Assembly: GCF_003336875.1 (NCBI RefSeq)
Contig: NZ_QGNJ01000009.1
Span: 1-64,000 of the forward strand
DNA from: Oleisolibacter albus
Lineage (GTDB): Bacteria; Pseudomonadota; Alphaproteobacteria; Azospirillales; Azospirillaceae
Length of the DNA stretch: 64,000 nucleotides
Direction of reading: 5' to 3'
The notes under the pieces are model-generated. The model saw only the letters and a program-made list of their open reading frames with translations, was not told the origin of the DNA and made no database searches. This document shows positions 25,993-34,976 of this stretch, one piece after another. Each line of letters begins with the position of its first letter. The stretch's first letter is position 1. The position numbers were made by a program, and so were the translations under genes.

Positions 25993-26247
25993 ATGGCGCA
26001 GGACAACGACCATGCGCGGGCGCTGGGCGAACAGGCGGGCGAGGCCTCGCGCGGGCTGCTGCCGGTGCTCGGCGACGCCATCGAAGGGCTGTGGGACGGG
26101 CTGTGGCTGAACACACCCGACGGGGCCGGCCCTGGCGACAGCGGCGAGGTCTACCGCACGGCCTATGAGATCGGCTCGGCCGTCCCGGACCTGCTCATGA
26201 CGGTCTGGGACTTCCTGACCGGGTTCGTGGCCGGACTGTTCGGCTGA
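25993..26247 (+). CDS. Hypothetical small acidic protein
   Basis: 84 residues, ATG at 25993 preceded by GGAGG. Sequence is acidic and amphipathic (LLPVLGDAIEGLWDGLWL and AVPDLLMTVWDFLTGFVAGLFG), perhaps membrane-associated at the C-terminus. No family recognised; the good ribosome site and codon usage support a real gene. Confidence 0.6.
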   Translation: MAQDNDHARALGEQAGEASRGLLPVLGDAIEGLWDGLWLNTPDGAGPGDSGEVYRTAYEIGSAVPDLLMTVWDFLTGFVAGLFG

Positions 26248-26413
26248 ACCGTCCGGACCATGCCGGCATCGGCGCGGAGATGGCCGCCGCACAGTCCCGG
26301 CGCTGCGGAAAATTGCAGACACATGCCGCGAAACAGACCATCCTTGCGATAGATCGGCACGAGCGGTTGCGCACACCGCCCGAAGCCGGCAGCCGGCCGC
26401 GCCTGCGCGGCCG

Positions 26414-26451
26414 GACGGAAACGATCGTTGACGGAAACGATCGTTCACGAT
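26414..26451. promoter_or_regulatory. Operator-like tandem palindromes upstream of TRAP operon
   Basis: Two head-to-tail copies of GACGGAAACGATCGTT (26414-26429, 26430-26445), each containing the palindrome AACGATCGTT, overlap a third palindrome ATCGTTCACGAT (26440-26451). They end 24 bases before the ATG of the binding-protein gene, where a repressor would block transcription or initiation. The regulator is not encoded nearby. Confidence 0.65.
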
Positions 26452-26475
26452 CACCGATCAGGGAGAAGACGCAGC

Positions 26476-27618
26476 ATGACGCCCGAAATCACGCCCCCCG
26501 CCGATATCGTTCCCAATGAAACAAAAACGCCGGCCCGCCGCCGCTTCCTGAAGGCCGCGGCCGGCACCGGTCTGGCCACGGCCGCCATCGCCATGCCGAA
26601 CGTGGCCCGCGCCCAGACCACGACCCTGCGCTTCCAGAGCACCTGGCCCGCCCGCGACATCTTCCATGAGTTCGCCCAGGACTATGCCGCCACCGTCAAC
26701 ACCCTGTCGGGCGGACGGCTGAAGATCGACCTTCTGCCCTCCGGCGCCGTGGTCGGGGCCTTGCAGCTGCAGGATGCCGTCATCGCCGGCGCCCTGGATG
26801 GCGGCCACGGCGTCACCGCCTATTGGTACGGCAAGAATCCCGCCTTCTCCCTGTTCGGCACGCCGCCGGCCTGGGGCTGGAAGGCCAACCACATGCTGGG
26901 CTGGATCAAATATGGCGGTGGCCAGGCCCTGTATGACGAGCTGGTGCAGGGCATCCTGAAGCTGGATCTGGTGGGGTTCCTGACCGGCCCCATGCCCAGC
27001 CAGCCGCTGGGCTGGTTCAAGAAGGAGATCGACAGCATCGAGGCCATGAAGGGGCTGAAGTACCGCACCGTGGGTCTGGCCGCCGACCTGTACAAGGAGC
27101 TGGGCGTGGCCGTGACCATCATGGGGGCCGGCGACATCGTGCCGGCGCTGGACCGCGGGCTACTGGACGGGGCGGAGTTCAACAACCCCTCCTCCGACCG
27201 GGCGCTGGGCTTCCAGGACGTGACCAAGGTCTACATGGTCGGCAGCTACCACCAGTCGGCCGAATGTTTCGAGGTGCTCTGGAACCGCACGAAGTTCAAC
27301 AAGCTGCCGAAGGAGCTGCAGGAGGTGCTGCGCCTGGGTGCCGAGGCGGCCTCCGCCGACATGAGCTGGAAGGCCATGGACCGCTATTCCAAGGACCTGG
27401 AGGCGCTGAAACAGGCGGGCGTCAAGGTGGTGAAGACGCCGGACAGCGTGCTGACGGCCCAGTTGCAGGCCTGGGACAAGGTCATCGCCGCCAAGTCCCA
27501 GGACCCCTTCTTCAAGAAGGTGCTGGACAGCCAGCGCGCCTGGGCCAGGCGCATCATCGGCTTCGAGCAGGAATACGAGGTGCGCACCGATCTGGCGTTC
27601 AAGCACTTCTTCGGCTGA
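26476..27618 (+). CDS. TRAP transporter substrate-binding protein (DctP family)
   Basis: 380 residues. Captures an organic acid in the periplasm for the DctQM permease. The N-terminus has a twin-arginine-like signal (ARRRFLKAAAGTGLATAAIA, cleavage after NVARA). The mature fold follows DctP: FQSTWPARDIFHEF, LSGGRLKIDLLPSGAVVG and the ligand arginine R197 in LKYRTVG. The WGWKANHM and MPSQPLGWF segments resemble keto-acid/TakP-like binding proteins, so an alpha-keto or hydroxy acid is plausible but not proven. GGGAGAAG precedes the ATG at 26476. First gene of a three-gene operon. Confidence 0.92.
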   Translation: MTPEITPPADIVPNETKTPARRRFLKAAAGTGLATAAIAMPNVARAQTTTLRFQSTWPARDIFHEFAQDYAATVNTLSGGRLKIDLLPSGAVVGALQLQDAVIAGALDGGHGVTAYWYGKNPAFSLFGTPPAWGWKANHMLGWIKYGGGQALYDELVQGILKLDLVGFLTGPMPSQPLGWFKKEIDSIEAMKGLKYRTVGLAADLYKELGVAVTIMGAGDIVPALDRGLLDGAEFNNPSSDRALGFQDVTKVYMVGSYHQSAECFEVLWNRTKFNKLPKELQEVLRLGAEAASADMSWKAMDRYSKDLEALKQAGVKVVKTPDSVLTAQLQAWDKVIAAKSQDPFFKKVLDSQRAWARRIIGFEQEYEVRTDLAFKHFFG

Positions 27619-27625
27619 GCGCGCT

Positions 27626-27656
27626 CCGGTGGTCCGCGCGCCCCGCGGACCACCGG
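27626..27656 (+). other. Strong intercistronic hairpin after the binding-protein gene
   Basis: A perfect 13-base stem, CCGGTGGTCCGCG (27626-27638) with CGCGGACCACCGG (27644-27656), loop CGCCC, seven bases after the stop codon and with no T-run. Such hairpins commonly protect the 5' part of a transporter mRNA so that the binding protein is made in excess of the permease. Confidence 0.7.
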
Positions 27657-27718
27657 CTGGCCACCGGCACGGGGGCGGAACCGCCCGTGCCGCCCCTCCC
27701 CGCTCGCGGAGACGCTGC

Positions 27719-28339
27719 ATGCGCCGTTCCCTGTTCCTGATCGATGCCATCAGCACCGGGGTGGGCAAGGCCTTCTCCTGGTGCATCCTGGGCCTGACCC
27801 TGGTGGTCTGCACCGAAGTGTTCATGCGCTATGTGCTGGGATCGCCCACCAGCTGGGCCTACGACACCAGCACCATGCTCTATGGCGCCCTGTTCATGAT
27901 GTGCGGCGCCTATCTGCTGGCGCGCAACGGCCATGTGCGCGGCGATTTCCTGTACAAGCAATGGCGGCCGCGCACCCAGGCGGCGGTGGATCTGGCCCTG
28001 TACCTGCTGTTCTTCTTCCCGGCGGCACTGACGCTGGTCTATTCCGGCTACGGCTTCGCCAAGCTGTCCTGGATGATGAACGAGCACAGCGCCTTCACGC
28101 CCGACGGCCCGCCGGTCTATCCGTTCAAGACGCTGATCCCGCTGGCCGGGCTGCTGCTGCTGGTGCAGGGCCTGGCCGAGACGGCGCGCTGTGTGCTGTG
28201 CCTGCGCGACGGGCACTGGCCGCCGCGCCGCCATGATGTGGAGGAACTGGAACAGCTGATGCTGCGCCAGCACAGCCCCGGCAGCCCCGACGAGCAGCTG
28301 GCGCATGACCATGCCGAGACCTCGGGAGGCCTGCGATGA
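27719..28339 (+). CDS. TRAP transporter small permease (DctQ family)
   Basis: 206 residues, four membrane helices (about 15-35, 48-65, 88-108, 133-155). Family blocks are TEVFMRYVLGSPTSWAYDTS and GAYLLARNGHVRGDFLY. ATG at 27719 follows CGGAGA. The last four bases overlap the start of the large permease gene (ATGA), indicating translational coupling. The C-terminal 45 residues are an acidic cytosolic tail. Works with the DctP and DctM partners as a sodium-coupled importer. Confidence 0.9.
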   Translation: MRRSLFLIDAISTGVGKAFSWCILGLTLVVCTEVFMRYVLGSPTSWAYDTSTMLYGALFMMCGAYLLARNGHVRGDFLYKQWRPRTQAAVDLALYLLFFFPAALTLVYSGYGFAKLSWMMNEHSAFTPDGPPVYPFKTLIPLAGLLLLVQGLAETARCVLCLRDGHWPPRRHDVEELEQLMLRQHSPGSPDEQLAHDHAETSGGLR

Positions 28340-29658
28340 GCGATCCCGCCGTCGGTATGCTGATGCTGGTGGTGTTCATCTTCACCATCCTGCTGGGCTT
28401 CCCCATCGCCTTCACCCTGATCGCCCTGTCGGTGATGTTCGGCTTCTATGCCGTGGGCGACACCATCTTCCCGCTGCTGGTGCAGCGGGCCTATGGGGTG
28501 ATGGCCAATGACGTGCTGATCTCCGTGCCCCTGTTCCTGTTCATGGGCTACATGATCGAGCGGGCCAACATCCTGGACCGGCTGTTCTATTCCATCCAGC
28601 TGGCCCTGCGCCGGGTGCCCGGCTCGCTGGGCGTGGCCACGCTGGCCACCTGCGCCCTGTTCGCCACCGCCACCGGCATTGTCGGCGCCGTGGTGACGCT
28701 GATGGGGGTGCTGGCCCTGCCGGCCATGCTGAAGGCCGGCTATGACAAGCGGCTGGCCACCGGGCTGATCGCCGCCGGCGGCTGTCTGGGCATCCTGATC
28801 CCGCCCTCGATCATGCTGATCCTCTATGCCGCCATGGCCGGGGAGTCGGTGGTCCGGCTCTATGCCGCGGCCCTGTTTCCGGGGCTGCTGCTGGCCGGAC
28901 TCTATATCGTCTATGTCATGATCCGGGCCATGCTGCGGCCGCAGGATGCGCCGCCGCTGCCGCCGGAGCACGGGGCCGACATCCCCGCAGGGCGGGTGCT
29001 GCTGCTGCTGCTGACCTCGTTCGTGCCGCTGACCGCACTGGTGCTGGCGGTTCTGGGCGCCATCCTGTTCGGGCTGGCCACCCCGCACGAGGCCGCCGGC
29101 ATCGGCGCCCTGGGTGCCATCCTGCTGGCGGTCGCCTACCGCTCCATGAGCTGGGCCAAGCTGAAGGAGGCGGTGTTCCTGACCGGCCGGGCCACGGCCA
29201 TGGTCTGCTGGCTGTTCGTGGGCAGCTGGATCTTCGCCTCGGTCTTCTCGCTGCTGGGCGGACACCATGTGGTGGAGGGCTGGTTCCGCAGCATGGACCT
29301 CACCGGCTGGCAGTTCCTGCTGCTGACGCAGATCCTGATCTTCCTGCTGGGCTGGCCGCTGGAATGGACGGAGATCATCGTCATCTTCGTGCCGATCTTC
29401 CTGCCGCTGCTGGACAGTTTCGGTATCGATCCGGTGTTCTTCGGCGTGCTGGTGGCGCTAAACATCCAGACCAGCTTCCTGACCCCGCCCATGGCCATGT
29501 CGGCCTTCTATCTCAAGGGCGTGGCCCCGCCGGGGGTGGAGCTGCGCCACATCTTCAGCGGCATGCTGCCCTTCATGACCATCGTGCTGATCTCGCTGGC
29601 CATCCTCTACATCTTCCCGCAGCTGGCCCTGTGGCTGCCCAGCGCCATCTATGGCTGA
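28336..29658 (+). CDS. TRAP transporter large permease (DctM family)
   Basis: 440 residues, about twelve membrane helices, the normal DctM size. Typical blocks: ILLGFPIAFTLIALSVMFG, LISVPLFLFMGYMIERANI, AAGGCLGILIPPSIMLILYA, FLLGWPLEWTEIIVIFVPIFLP split around conserved W/E, and LTPPMAMSAFYLKGV. Carries out ion-driven transport with DctQ and the periplasmic binding protein. Overlaps dctQ by four bases. Confidence 0.93.
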   Translation: MSDPAVGMLMLVVFIFTILLGFPIAFTLIALSVMFGFYAVGDTIFPLLVQRAYGVMANDVLISVPLFLFMGYMIERANILDRLFYSIQLALRRVPGSLGVATLATCALFATATGIVGAVVTLMGVLALPAMLKAGYDKRLATGLIAAGGCLGILIPPSIMLILYAAMAGESVVRLYAAALFPGLLLAGLYIVYVMIRAMLRPQDAPPLPPEHGADIPAGRVLLLLLTSFVPLTALVLAVLGAILFGLATPHEAAGIGALGAILLAVAYRSMSWAKLKEAVFLTGRATAMVCWLFVGSWIFASVFSLLGGHHVVEGWFRSMDLTGWQFLLLTQILIFLLGWPLEWTEIIVIFVPIFLPLLDSFGIDPVFFGVLVALNIQTSFLTPPMAMSAFYLKGVAPPGVELRHIFSGMLPFMTIVLISLAILYIFPQLALWLPSAIYG

Positions 29659-29661
29659 GCG

Positions 29662-30144
29662 TCAGCGCGCCTCCGGCTCCGTCGGGGGCGCGCCAGCGGA
29701 TCGCCGCGGGGCCGGGCGGGTCAGGATGAACAGGCCGGTGGCGCAGAGGGTGAGGCCGACGATCCAGGGCACCATCGGCCGGCTGGCGCTGGTCACATAG
29801 ACCAGCCCCCAGGAGGCCGCCATCAGGCTGATGGCCATGATCTTGGCCCGGGTGGGAATGGCCCCCTGCTCCCGCCAGTCGCGCAGCAGCGGGCCGAAGC
29901 GGGGATGGTTCAACAGCCGCTGCGCCCGCTGCGGGTGGCTGCGCATATAGGCCCAGACGGCGACGAGCAGGAACGGTGTCGTCGGCAGCACCGGCAGCAC
30001 GGCCCCGGCGATGGCCAGCCCGACGCAGACATAGCCCAGCGCCAGATAGAACCAGCGCCAGCGGCGCGCGGCCAGCGCCGGCGCGGCCGGATGATCGGCG
30101 GCCGGCCCGTCCATCGGCGGGGAGGAGGCGGGGTTGCTGTCCAT
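29662..30144 (-). CDS. DUF454/YbaN-family inner-membrane protein
   Basis: 160 residues from the ATG at 30144. The family block GYVCVGLAIAGAVLPVLPTT is followed by PFLLVAVWAYMRS, LLNHPRFGPLLRDWREQGAI and KIMAISLMAASWGLVY, with three or four membrane helices. Function unknown. A GTG at 30204 would add 20 residues but has no ribosome site and would include the AATCGTTCACGATT palindrome, so the shorter form is preferred. Convergent with dctM (three bases apart). Confidence 0.85.
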   Translation of the reverse strand: MDSNPASSPPMDGPAADHPAAPALAARRWRWFYLALGYVCVGLAIAGAVLPVLPTTPFLLVAVWAYMRSHPQRAQRLLNHPRFGPLLRDWREQGAIPTRAKIMAISLMAASWGLVYVTSASRPMVPWIVGLTLCATGLFILTRPAPRRSAGAPPTEPEAR

Positions 30145-30194
30145 GGCCGCAGTCTGGGGCCGGCGGCGGCCGGGCGCAAGAGCCAGCGAATGAT

Positions 30195-30208
30195 AATCGT
30201 TCACGATT
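30195..30208. promoter_or_regulatory. Palindrome AATCGTTCACGATT shared with the TRAP promoter
   Basis: A perfect 6+2+6 palindrome upstream of both the leftward DUF454 gene and the rightward Nudix pair. Its core ATCGTTCACGAT is identical to 26440-26451 in front of the TRAP operon, suggesting the same regulator. Confidence 0.5.
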
Positions 30209-30326
30209 GCTGGAAGGGATGTCGCAGCCTCGGGCGGCGGCTTTTCCCGCTGCCGTCCGTCACAGCGGCCCCGCTGCGCCGTCTAACCGGAGGACAGGCC
30301 CCCCGGCACCGCAGCGGAGACTCCCC

Positions 30327-31121
30327 ATGGTCAGCACCTATGTCTGTTTCTACGAGATCCTGCCCGACCTCGGCCCCTGCGTGCTGCTGGCACGGCGGAA
30401 CTTCACGATCGGCCGCATCGCCGGCCAGGAGGTGGCCAACCCCGCCGCCGCCGACCATGCCGGACAGTGGGTGCTGCCCGGCGGTCCGGTGCTGAATGCC
30501 GGGGCGGTCCGGACACTGGACCGGCCGGACTTCCTGGCTGTCTGCCTGACCGCGGCGGCCGGCGCCATCGCCGGCGGGCTGGGCGTGGCGCTGGAGGGCG
30601 GCTATTTCTTCCAGCCGCCGGCAGCGGACGGTGTCGCCCATCTCATCCCGGAGAACCGGGACTATTGCATCTTCTACCTGCCCACGGTCGGGCTGCTGCC
30701 GATGTCGGTGGAGATCAACGACCGGCTGGTGAGCAAGGGGACGCCGGATGCCGGCTACTACGCCACCGGCCTGTTCCCGTTGGCCGACGCCCGGGCCCGG
30801 CTGGGGCGGGTGCGCCTGCCCATGACCCTGCGCAACAAGGATGCCGTCGCGCTGATGGGCTTCGGGCCGCCGCAGGTGCAGGCGCTGCGCCAGCACACGC
30901 CGGAGCCGCTGCTGCAGCAGTGCCCCGGCCTGGACCCCATCCTGGATGCCCTCAACGACCCGAAACCGGAAAAGCGGCAGCAGAACTATGCGACGGCAAC
31001 GGAGAAGCTGTGGGCGTCCGCGCCCGGCCTTACCCTCTATTCTTCAATTTATGAAAAGGCTCTGCAGCCTTTCGACCGCTTCACCCAGGCGCTCCTGCAC
31101 CTGCCCCGCATCGCCCTGTAA
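30327..31121 (+). CDS. Degenerate Nudix-fold protein (pseudo-Nudix paralogue)
   Basis: 264 residues, ATG at 30327 after CGGAGA. Clearly paralogous to the next gene over most of its length: shared blocks are AGQWVLPGG (45-53), the YCIFY-x2-TVG block and the LRQHTPEPLLQQCPGL-type C-terminal segment. Where the sister has KKEIHEELGI, this protein has AGAIAGGLGV (78-87), so all three metal-binding glutamates of the Nudix box become A80, G83 and G84. It is therefore predicted to be catalytically dead but intact as a fold. Possible roles are nucleotide sensing or partner binding. The frame upstream of 30327 is ignored. Confidence 0.7.
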   Translation: MVSTYVCFYEILPDLGPCVLLARRNFTIGRIAGQEVANPAAADHAGQWVLPGGPVLNAGAVRTLDRPDFLAVCLTAAAGAIAGGLGVALEGGYFFQPPAADGVAHLIPENRDYCIFYLPTVGLLPMSVEINDRLVSKGTPDAGYYATGLFPLADARARLGRVRLPMTLRNKDAVALMGFGPPQVQALRQHTPEPLLQQCPGLDPILDALNDPKPEKRQQNYATATEKLWASAPGLTLYSSIYEKALQPFDRFTQALLHLPRIAL

Positions 31122-31155
31122 GGCACGGCCAACACCCGAGACAGGAGAGCCGACA

Positions 31156-31926
31156 ATGACCAGCGTCTATGCCTGCTTCGCCGAACCCAGCCTGGACGTG
31201 CAGCTGAAGGTGCTGCTGGGCCAGAAGAACTTCCTCATCACCCGCGTCGATGGAAAGACGCTGTCCAAGCCGCTCGCCAACAACAATGCCGGCCAGTGGG
31301 TACTGCCGGGCGGCCATGTCGAGGAAGACAAGCAGATGGAACCGGAGGCTGAGTTCCTGACGGCCTGCCTGAAGCAGGTGAAGAAGGAGATCCACGAGGA
31401 GCTGGGCATCGATCCGGAAGCCGGGGAGTATTTCGAGCCGCCCACACTGGAGTCCACACGCCAGTATTTTCCCGAGGATCGCTCCTTCTGCATTTTCTAC
31501 ATCTATACGGTCGGCATCGGCACGCTCTGCGCCCAGATTAACACCAACATCCAGGCCAACGATGTTGAGGACAATGAACTGAACCAGGTCGCCGTCTTTC
31601 CCATCGGTGAAGCCATCGGAAAATTCCGTACCTTCCAGCTGCCCTTTCCGCTGGCGACGTACTTCACCAAAACCCAGGAAATCTTCCCCTATGAGAATGC
31701 CGAGATCATCCAGGCCTGCATTCCCGAGAATGTCCGCCGGCAATGTCCGCAGCTGGAACAGATGATCAGCGCCAGGATGGCCGACAATGCGGATGACATG
31801 CGGACCTGCGTCACGACGTTGTATAAAAAGAAGGAAACCAACCTGTTCAACTGGATCCGCACCAAGGCCAACGGCCCCTGCGACTGGTTCGTCACCGCCC
31901 TCAACAAGGCCCCGCTGATCCCCTGA
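31156..31926 (+). CDS. Nudix hydrolase family protein
   Basis: 256 residues. Nudix elements: AGQWVLPGGHVEED at 45-58 and KKEIHEELGI at 76-85 (K in place of the usual R before the first Glu; E78, E81 and E82 kept), with a few more residues between them than the standard 23-residue box. C-terminal region YFTKTQEIFPYENAEII to NWIRTKANGPCDWF is not a known domain. It lies 34 bases after its degenerate sister, preceded by GGAGAGCC. Base composition is visibly less GC-rich than flanking genes. Substrate unknown. Confidence 0.8.
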   Translation: MTSVYACFAEPSLDVQLKVLLGQKNFLITRVDGKTLSKPLANNNAGQWVLPGGHVEEDKQMEPEAEFLTACLKQVKKEIHEELGIDPEAGEYFEPPTLESTRQYFPEDRSFCIFYIYTVGIGTLCAQINTNIQANDVEDNELNQVAVFPIGEAIGKFRTFQLPFPLATYFTKTQEIFPYENAEIIQACIPENVRRQCPQLEQMISARMADNADDMRTCVTTLYKKKETNLFNWIRTKANGPCDWFVTALNKAPLIP

Positions 31927-31953
31927 TCCGGCGGCGCCTGGCACCGGACATGC

Positions 31954-31986
31954 CCCCCTGTCCCGGCGGGTGACCGGGACAGGGGG
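31954..31986. terminator. Hairpin between convergent Nudix gene and lon
   Basis: Perfect 13-base stem CCCCCTGTCCCGG (31954-31966) with CCGGGACAGGGGG (31974-31986), loop CGGGTGA. No T-run, so it may act as a bidirectional mRNA 3' end or block rather than a classical terminator. Confidence 0.6.
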
Positions 31987-31993
31987 CGCCCGG

Positions 31994-34480
31994 CTACTCC
32001 GCCGCGGCGGCGTGCCGGCACTGCTGGCCGAGATCCTCGCCCAGGGCGCTGGCGATGGCCTGGTCCACCGTCTCCAGCCAGACGAAGGTCAGCAGCTTGC
32101 GCACATCCTCGGGGATGTCGTCATAGTCCCGGCGGTTGCGCGCCGGCAGCATGACGGTCTTGACCCCGGCCAGGGCCGCGGCCGTGACCTTCTCCTTGAT
32201 GCCGCCCACCGGCAGCACCAGCCCGCGCAGCGAGATCTCGCCGGTCATGGCCGTGTCGTGCCGCACCGGCCGGCCCGTCAGCAGGCTGACCAGGGCGGTG
32301 AACATGGCGACACCGGCCGACGGCCCGTCCTTGGGCGTGGCCCCGGCCGGGACATGGACATGGATGTCCTGCTTGTCCAGCTCCTCGGCCCGGATGCCCA
32401 GGGCGGCGGCCCGGCTCTTCACCAGGGACAGGGCCGCCTGCACGCTTTCCTTCATCACGTCGCCCAGCTGTCCCGTGAGGATCAGCTTGCCGCTGCCGGG
32501 ATAGCGGCTGGCCTCGATGAACAGGATGTCGCCGCCCACCGGGGTCCAGGCCAGACCGGTCGCCACGCCCGGCAGGCCGGTGCGCAGCGCCACCTCGTTC
32601 TCGAAGCGGCGTCCGCCCAGGATGGGCTGGAGATCGTCCGGCCCGATCTCCACCCGCTCGGCCTCGCCGCTGGCGATGCGCACGGCGATGGTACGCAGCA
32701 CCGCCGCGATCTGCCGTTCCAACGAGCGCACGCCGGCCTCGCGGGTATAGCCCTGGATGATGGCGCGCAGGGCCTCGTCGCCGAGGCTGGCCTGCCCGGC
32801 CGTCAGCCCGTTGGCCTTGAGCTGCCGCTCGACCAGATAGCGCCGGGCGATCTGGAGCTTCTCCTCCTCGGTGTAGCCGGCCAGGCTGATGATCTCCATG
32901 CGGTCGCGCAACGGGCCGGGGATGCTGTCCAGCATGTTGGCGGTGGCGATGAACATCACCTTCGACAGGTCGAAGGGCTGGCCCAGATAGGTGTCGCGGA
33001 AGGTGCTGTTCTGCTCGGGGTCCAGCACCTCCAGCAGGGCGGCGAACGGGTCGCCGTGGAAGCCCTGGCCCAGCTTGTCCACCTCGTCCAGCATCAGCAC
33101 GCAGTCGCGGCTGCCGGCCTTCTTCAGGGCCTGGATGATGACGCCGGGCAGCGCCCCCACATAGGTGCGGCGGTGGCCGCGGATCTCGCTCTCGTCATGG
33201 ACGCCGCCCAGGGCCACGCGCTGGAACTTGCGGCCCGTGGCGCGGGCGATGCTCTGGCCCAGCGAGGTCTTGCCGACGCCGGGCGGACCGACGAAACAGA
33301 GGATGGGGCTCTTGCCCTCCGGGTTCAGCTTGCGCACCGCCAGGAACTCCAGGATGCGCTTCTTGATCTTCTCCAGGCCGAAATGCTCGGCATCCAGGAC
33401 GGTACGCGCCTCCTTGAGGTCGATGGGCTGAGCCGTCTCCACGCTCCAGGGCAGCTCGGTCAGCCACTCCAGATAGGTGCGGACCATGGAATATTCGGCC
33501 GCGGCCTCGGACATGCGCTCCAGCCGCTTCAGCTCCTTGCGTGCATGGGCCTCCACCTCGGCGGGCATCCCGGCCTTGTCGATGGCCTGGGACAGCTCCT
33601 CGATCTCGGCGGCCTTGTCGTCCGCCTCGCCCAGCTCCTTCTGGATGGTGCGCAGCTGCTCGCGCAGCAGATATTCGCGCTGGCGCTTGTCCACGCTCTC
33701 CTTGGTCTGCTGGCTGATCTCGCGGGTCAGGCGCATGACCTCGATGCGGCTGTTCAGTTGCTGCGTCACCCGGTCCAGCCGCGTGCGCAGGTCCAGCGTC
33801 TCCAGCAGGGCCTGCTTCTCCGCCGGGGCGATGTCCAGATAGGTGGCCACCATGTCGGCCAGCTGGCCGGGCGCGGTCACTGACTGGATGGCGGCCGACA
33901 GCTCGGCCGGGGCCTGGGGCAGCAGCCCCACCGCCTCCAGCGCCCGGTCGCGCAGCAGGATGAAGCGGGCCTGGATCTCGGCATCCTGGTCACCGGCCTC
34001 GGCCAGCCGCTCGATGCGGGCGACCATGAAGGGCCAGCCCTCCAGCCATTCCTTGACGCGGAAGCGCTGGTCGCCCTGGGCCACCAGATGGTGCGTCCCG
34101 TCCGGGGCCGTCAGGTAGCGCAGCAGGTTGGCGGCGGTGCCGACCTCGTACAGGTCCGCGCCGCCCGGCTCCTCCATCTCCTCCTGCCGTTGCAGCAGCA
34201 GGCCCAGCGGCTTGCCGCTGCGGGCCGCCTCCTGGGCGGCGGCGATGGAGCGCTTGCGGCCGATGGCGACGGGCAGCACCACGCCGGGGAACAGCACGAT
34301 GTTGCGGGCCGGCAGCACGATGATGGCATCGTCCGGCAGCGGGGCGAATTTCGTCTCCGGCCCCGCCGATGCGGCCGGGGACGCCATGTCGGCCGCCATC
34401 TGGGCTGCCATCTCTGCCGCCATCTGGGCCGCCATCTGGGCCGTCCTCCGGACCGGTGTCTGATTCTGTGTGGTGTCCAT
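31994..34480 (-). CDS. lon: ATP-dependent protease Lon
   Basis: 828 residues. N-terminal substrate domain, then AAA+ ATPase with Walker [16 protein letters not shown] and Walker [13 protein letters not shown], then the Ser-Lys protease domain with [13 protein letters not shown] and [10 protein letters not shown]. Degrades misfolded and regulatory proteins; in alphaproteobacteria it also acts on cell-cycle regulators such as CcrM. An unusual N-terminus of about 38 residues contains an AQMA-type four-residue repeat from 12-base tandem units at 34392-34439, before the normal start of the Lon domain ([11 protein letters not shown]). It is preceded on the same strand by the hsp20 gene, nine bases away, so the two likely share heat-shock control. 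Confidence 0.97.
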   Translation of the reverse strand: MDTTQNQTPVRRTAQMAAQMAAEMAAQMAADMASPAASAGPETKFAPLPDDAIIVLPARNIVLFPGVVLPVAIGRKRSIAAAQEAARSGKPLGLLLQRQEEMEEPGGADLYEVGTAANLLRYLTAPDGTHHLVAQGDQRFRVKEWLEGWPFMVARIERLAEAGDQDAEIQARFILLRDRALEAVGLLPQAPAELSAAIQSVTAPGQLADMVATYLDIAPAEKQALLETLDLRTRLDRVTQQLNSRIEVMRLTREISQQTKESVDKRQREYLLREQLRTIQKELGEADDKAAEIEELSQAIDKAGMPAEVEAHARKELKRLERMSEAAAEYSMVRTYLEWLTELPWSVETAQPIDLKEARTVLDAEHFGLEKIKKRILEFLAVRKLNPEGKSPILCFVGPPGVGKTSLGQSIARATGRKFQRVALGGVHDESEIRGHRRTYVGALPGVIIQALKKAGSRDCVLMLDEVDKLGQGFHGDPFAALLEVLDPEQNSTFRDTYLGQPFDLSKVMFIATANMLDSIPGPLRDRMEIISLAGYTEEEKLQIARRYLVERQLKANGLTAGQASLGDEALRAIIQGYTREAGVRSLERQIAAVLRTIAVRIASGEAERVEIGPDDLQPILGGRRFENEVALRTGLPGVATGLAWTPVGGDILFIEASRYPGSGKLILTGQLGDVMKESVQAALSLVKSRAAALGIRAEELDKQDIHVHVPAGATPKDGPSAGVAMFTALVSLLTGRPVRHDTAMTGEISLRGLVLPVGGIKEKVTAAALAGVKTVMLPARNRRDYDDIPEDVRKLLTFVWLETVDQAIASALGEDLGQQCRHAAAAE

Positions 34481-34489
34481 GATCCCACC

Positions 34490-34897
34490 TCAACCCTTGT
34501 GCAGCACGACCAGCAGGCAGCCATCGGTGAATTCGCGATGGCCGATGCCCGCCACCGTCGGCGGCAGATCGATGCGGCGCTCGAAGCGCCCATAGGGAAG
34601 TTCAAGCCGGTGGACCAGCGCCTCCTCGCCCTGGGCCACGGGGAAGGAGCGCTCGCCGCCGATCACCAGGGTGCGGCCGTCCAGCAGCACCTGGAGCTGA
34701 TCGCCGCGCACGCCCGGCAGGGCGACGCAGATGCGGTACTCGCCCGCGGTCTCGAACACATCGACGGGGGGTTCCCAGCTCGGCCGGCTGTGGCCGGCGG
34801 CGGGGCGGAAGGTCTGGTGGCGGTGCTGGCGCTCGACCTGGTCGAGCAGCTCAACCGCCTGGGCCCACATGAAGATGCGGGGGTCGCGGTGGGACAT
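34490..34897 (-). CDS. Hsp20/alpha-crystallin small heat-shock protein
   Basis: 135 residues. The alpha-crystallin domain is visible: PPVDVFETAGEYRICVALPG, then LQVLLDGRTLVIGGER, RLELPYGRFERRIDLPP and FTDGCLLVVLHKG. Holds unfolding proteins in the cytosol. AAGGAAG precedes the ATG. The short C-terminus lacks the usual IxI tail motif seen in oligomer-forming members, which could affect assembly. First gene of a likely hsp20-lon operon. Confidence 0.9.
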   Translation of the reverse strand: MSHRDPRIFMWAQAVELLDQVERQHRHQTFRPAAGHSRPSWEPPVDVFETAGEYRICVALPGVRGDQLQVLLDGRTLVIGGERSFPVAQGEEALVHRLELPYGRFERRIDLPPTVAGIGHREFTDGCLLVVLHKG

Positions 34898-34976
34898 CAA
34901 TGGCTTCCTTGGCAACGGAACACCGGCCGGGGTCCCTCCCCTCAACAGGCGAAGGGGCTCCGGCGTGACAGGGTGG

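Noticed and set aside
27160-27825. Minus-strand frame between the TRAP binding protein and DctQ genes
   Set aside because: Shadow of the plus-strand operon, with no motif and no ribosome site.
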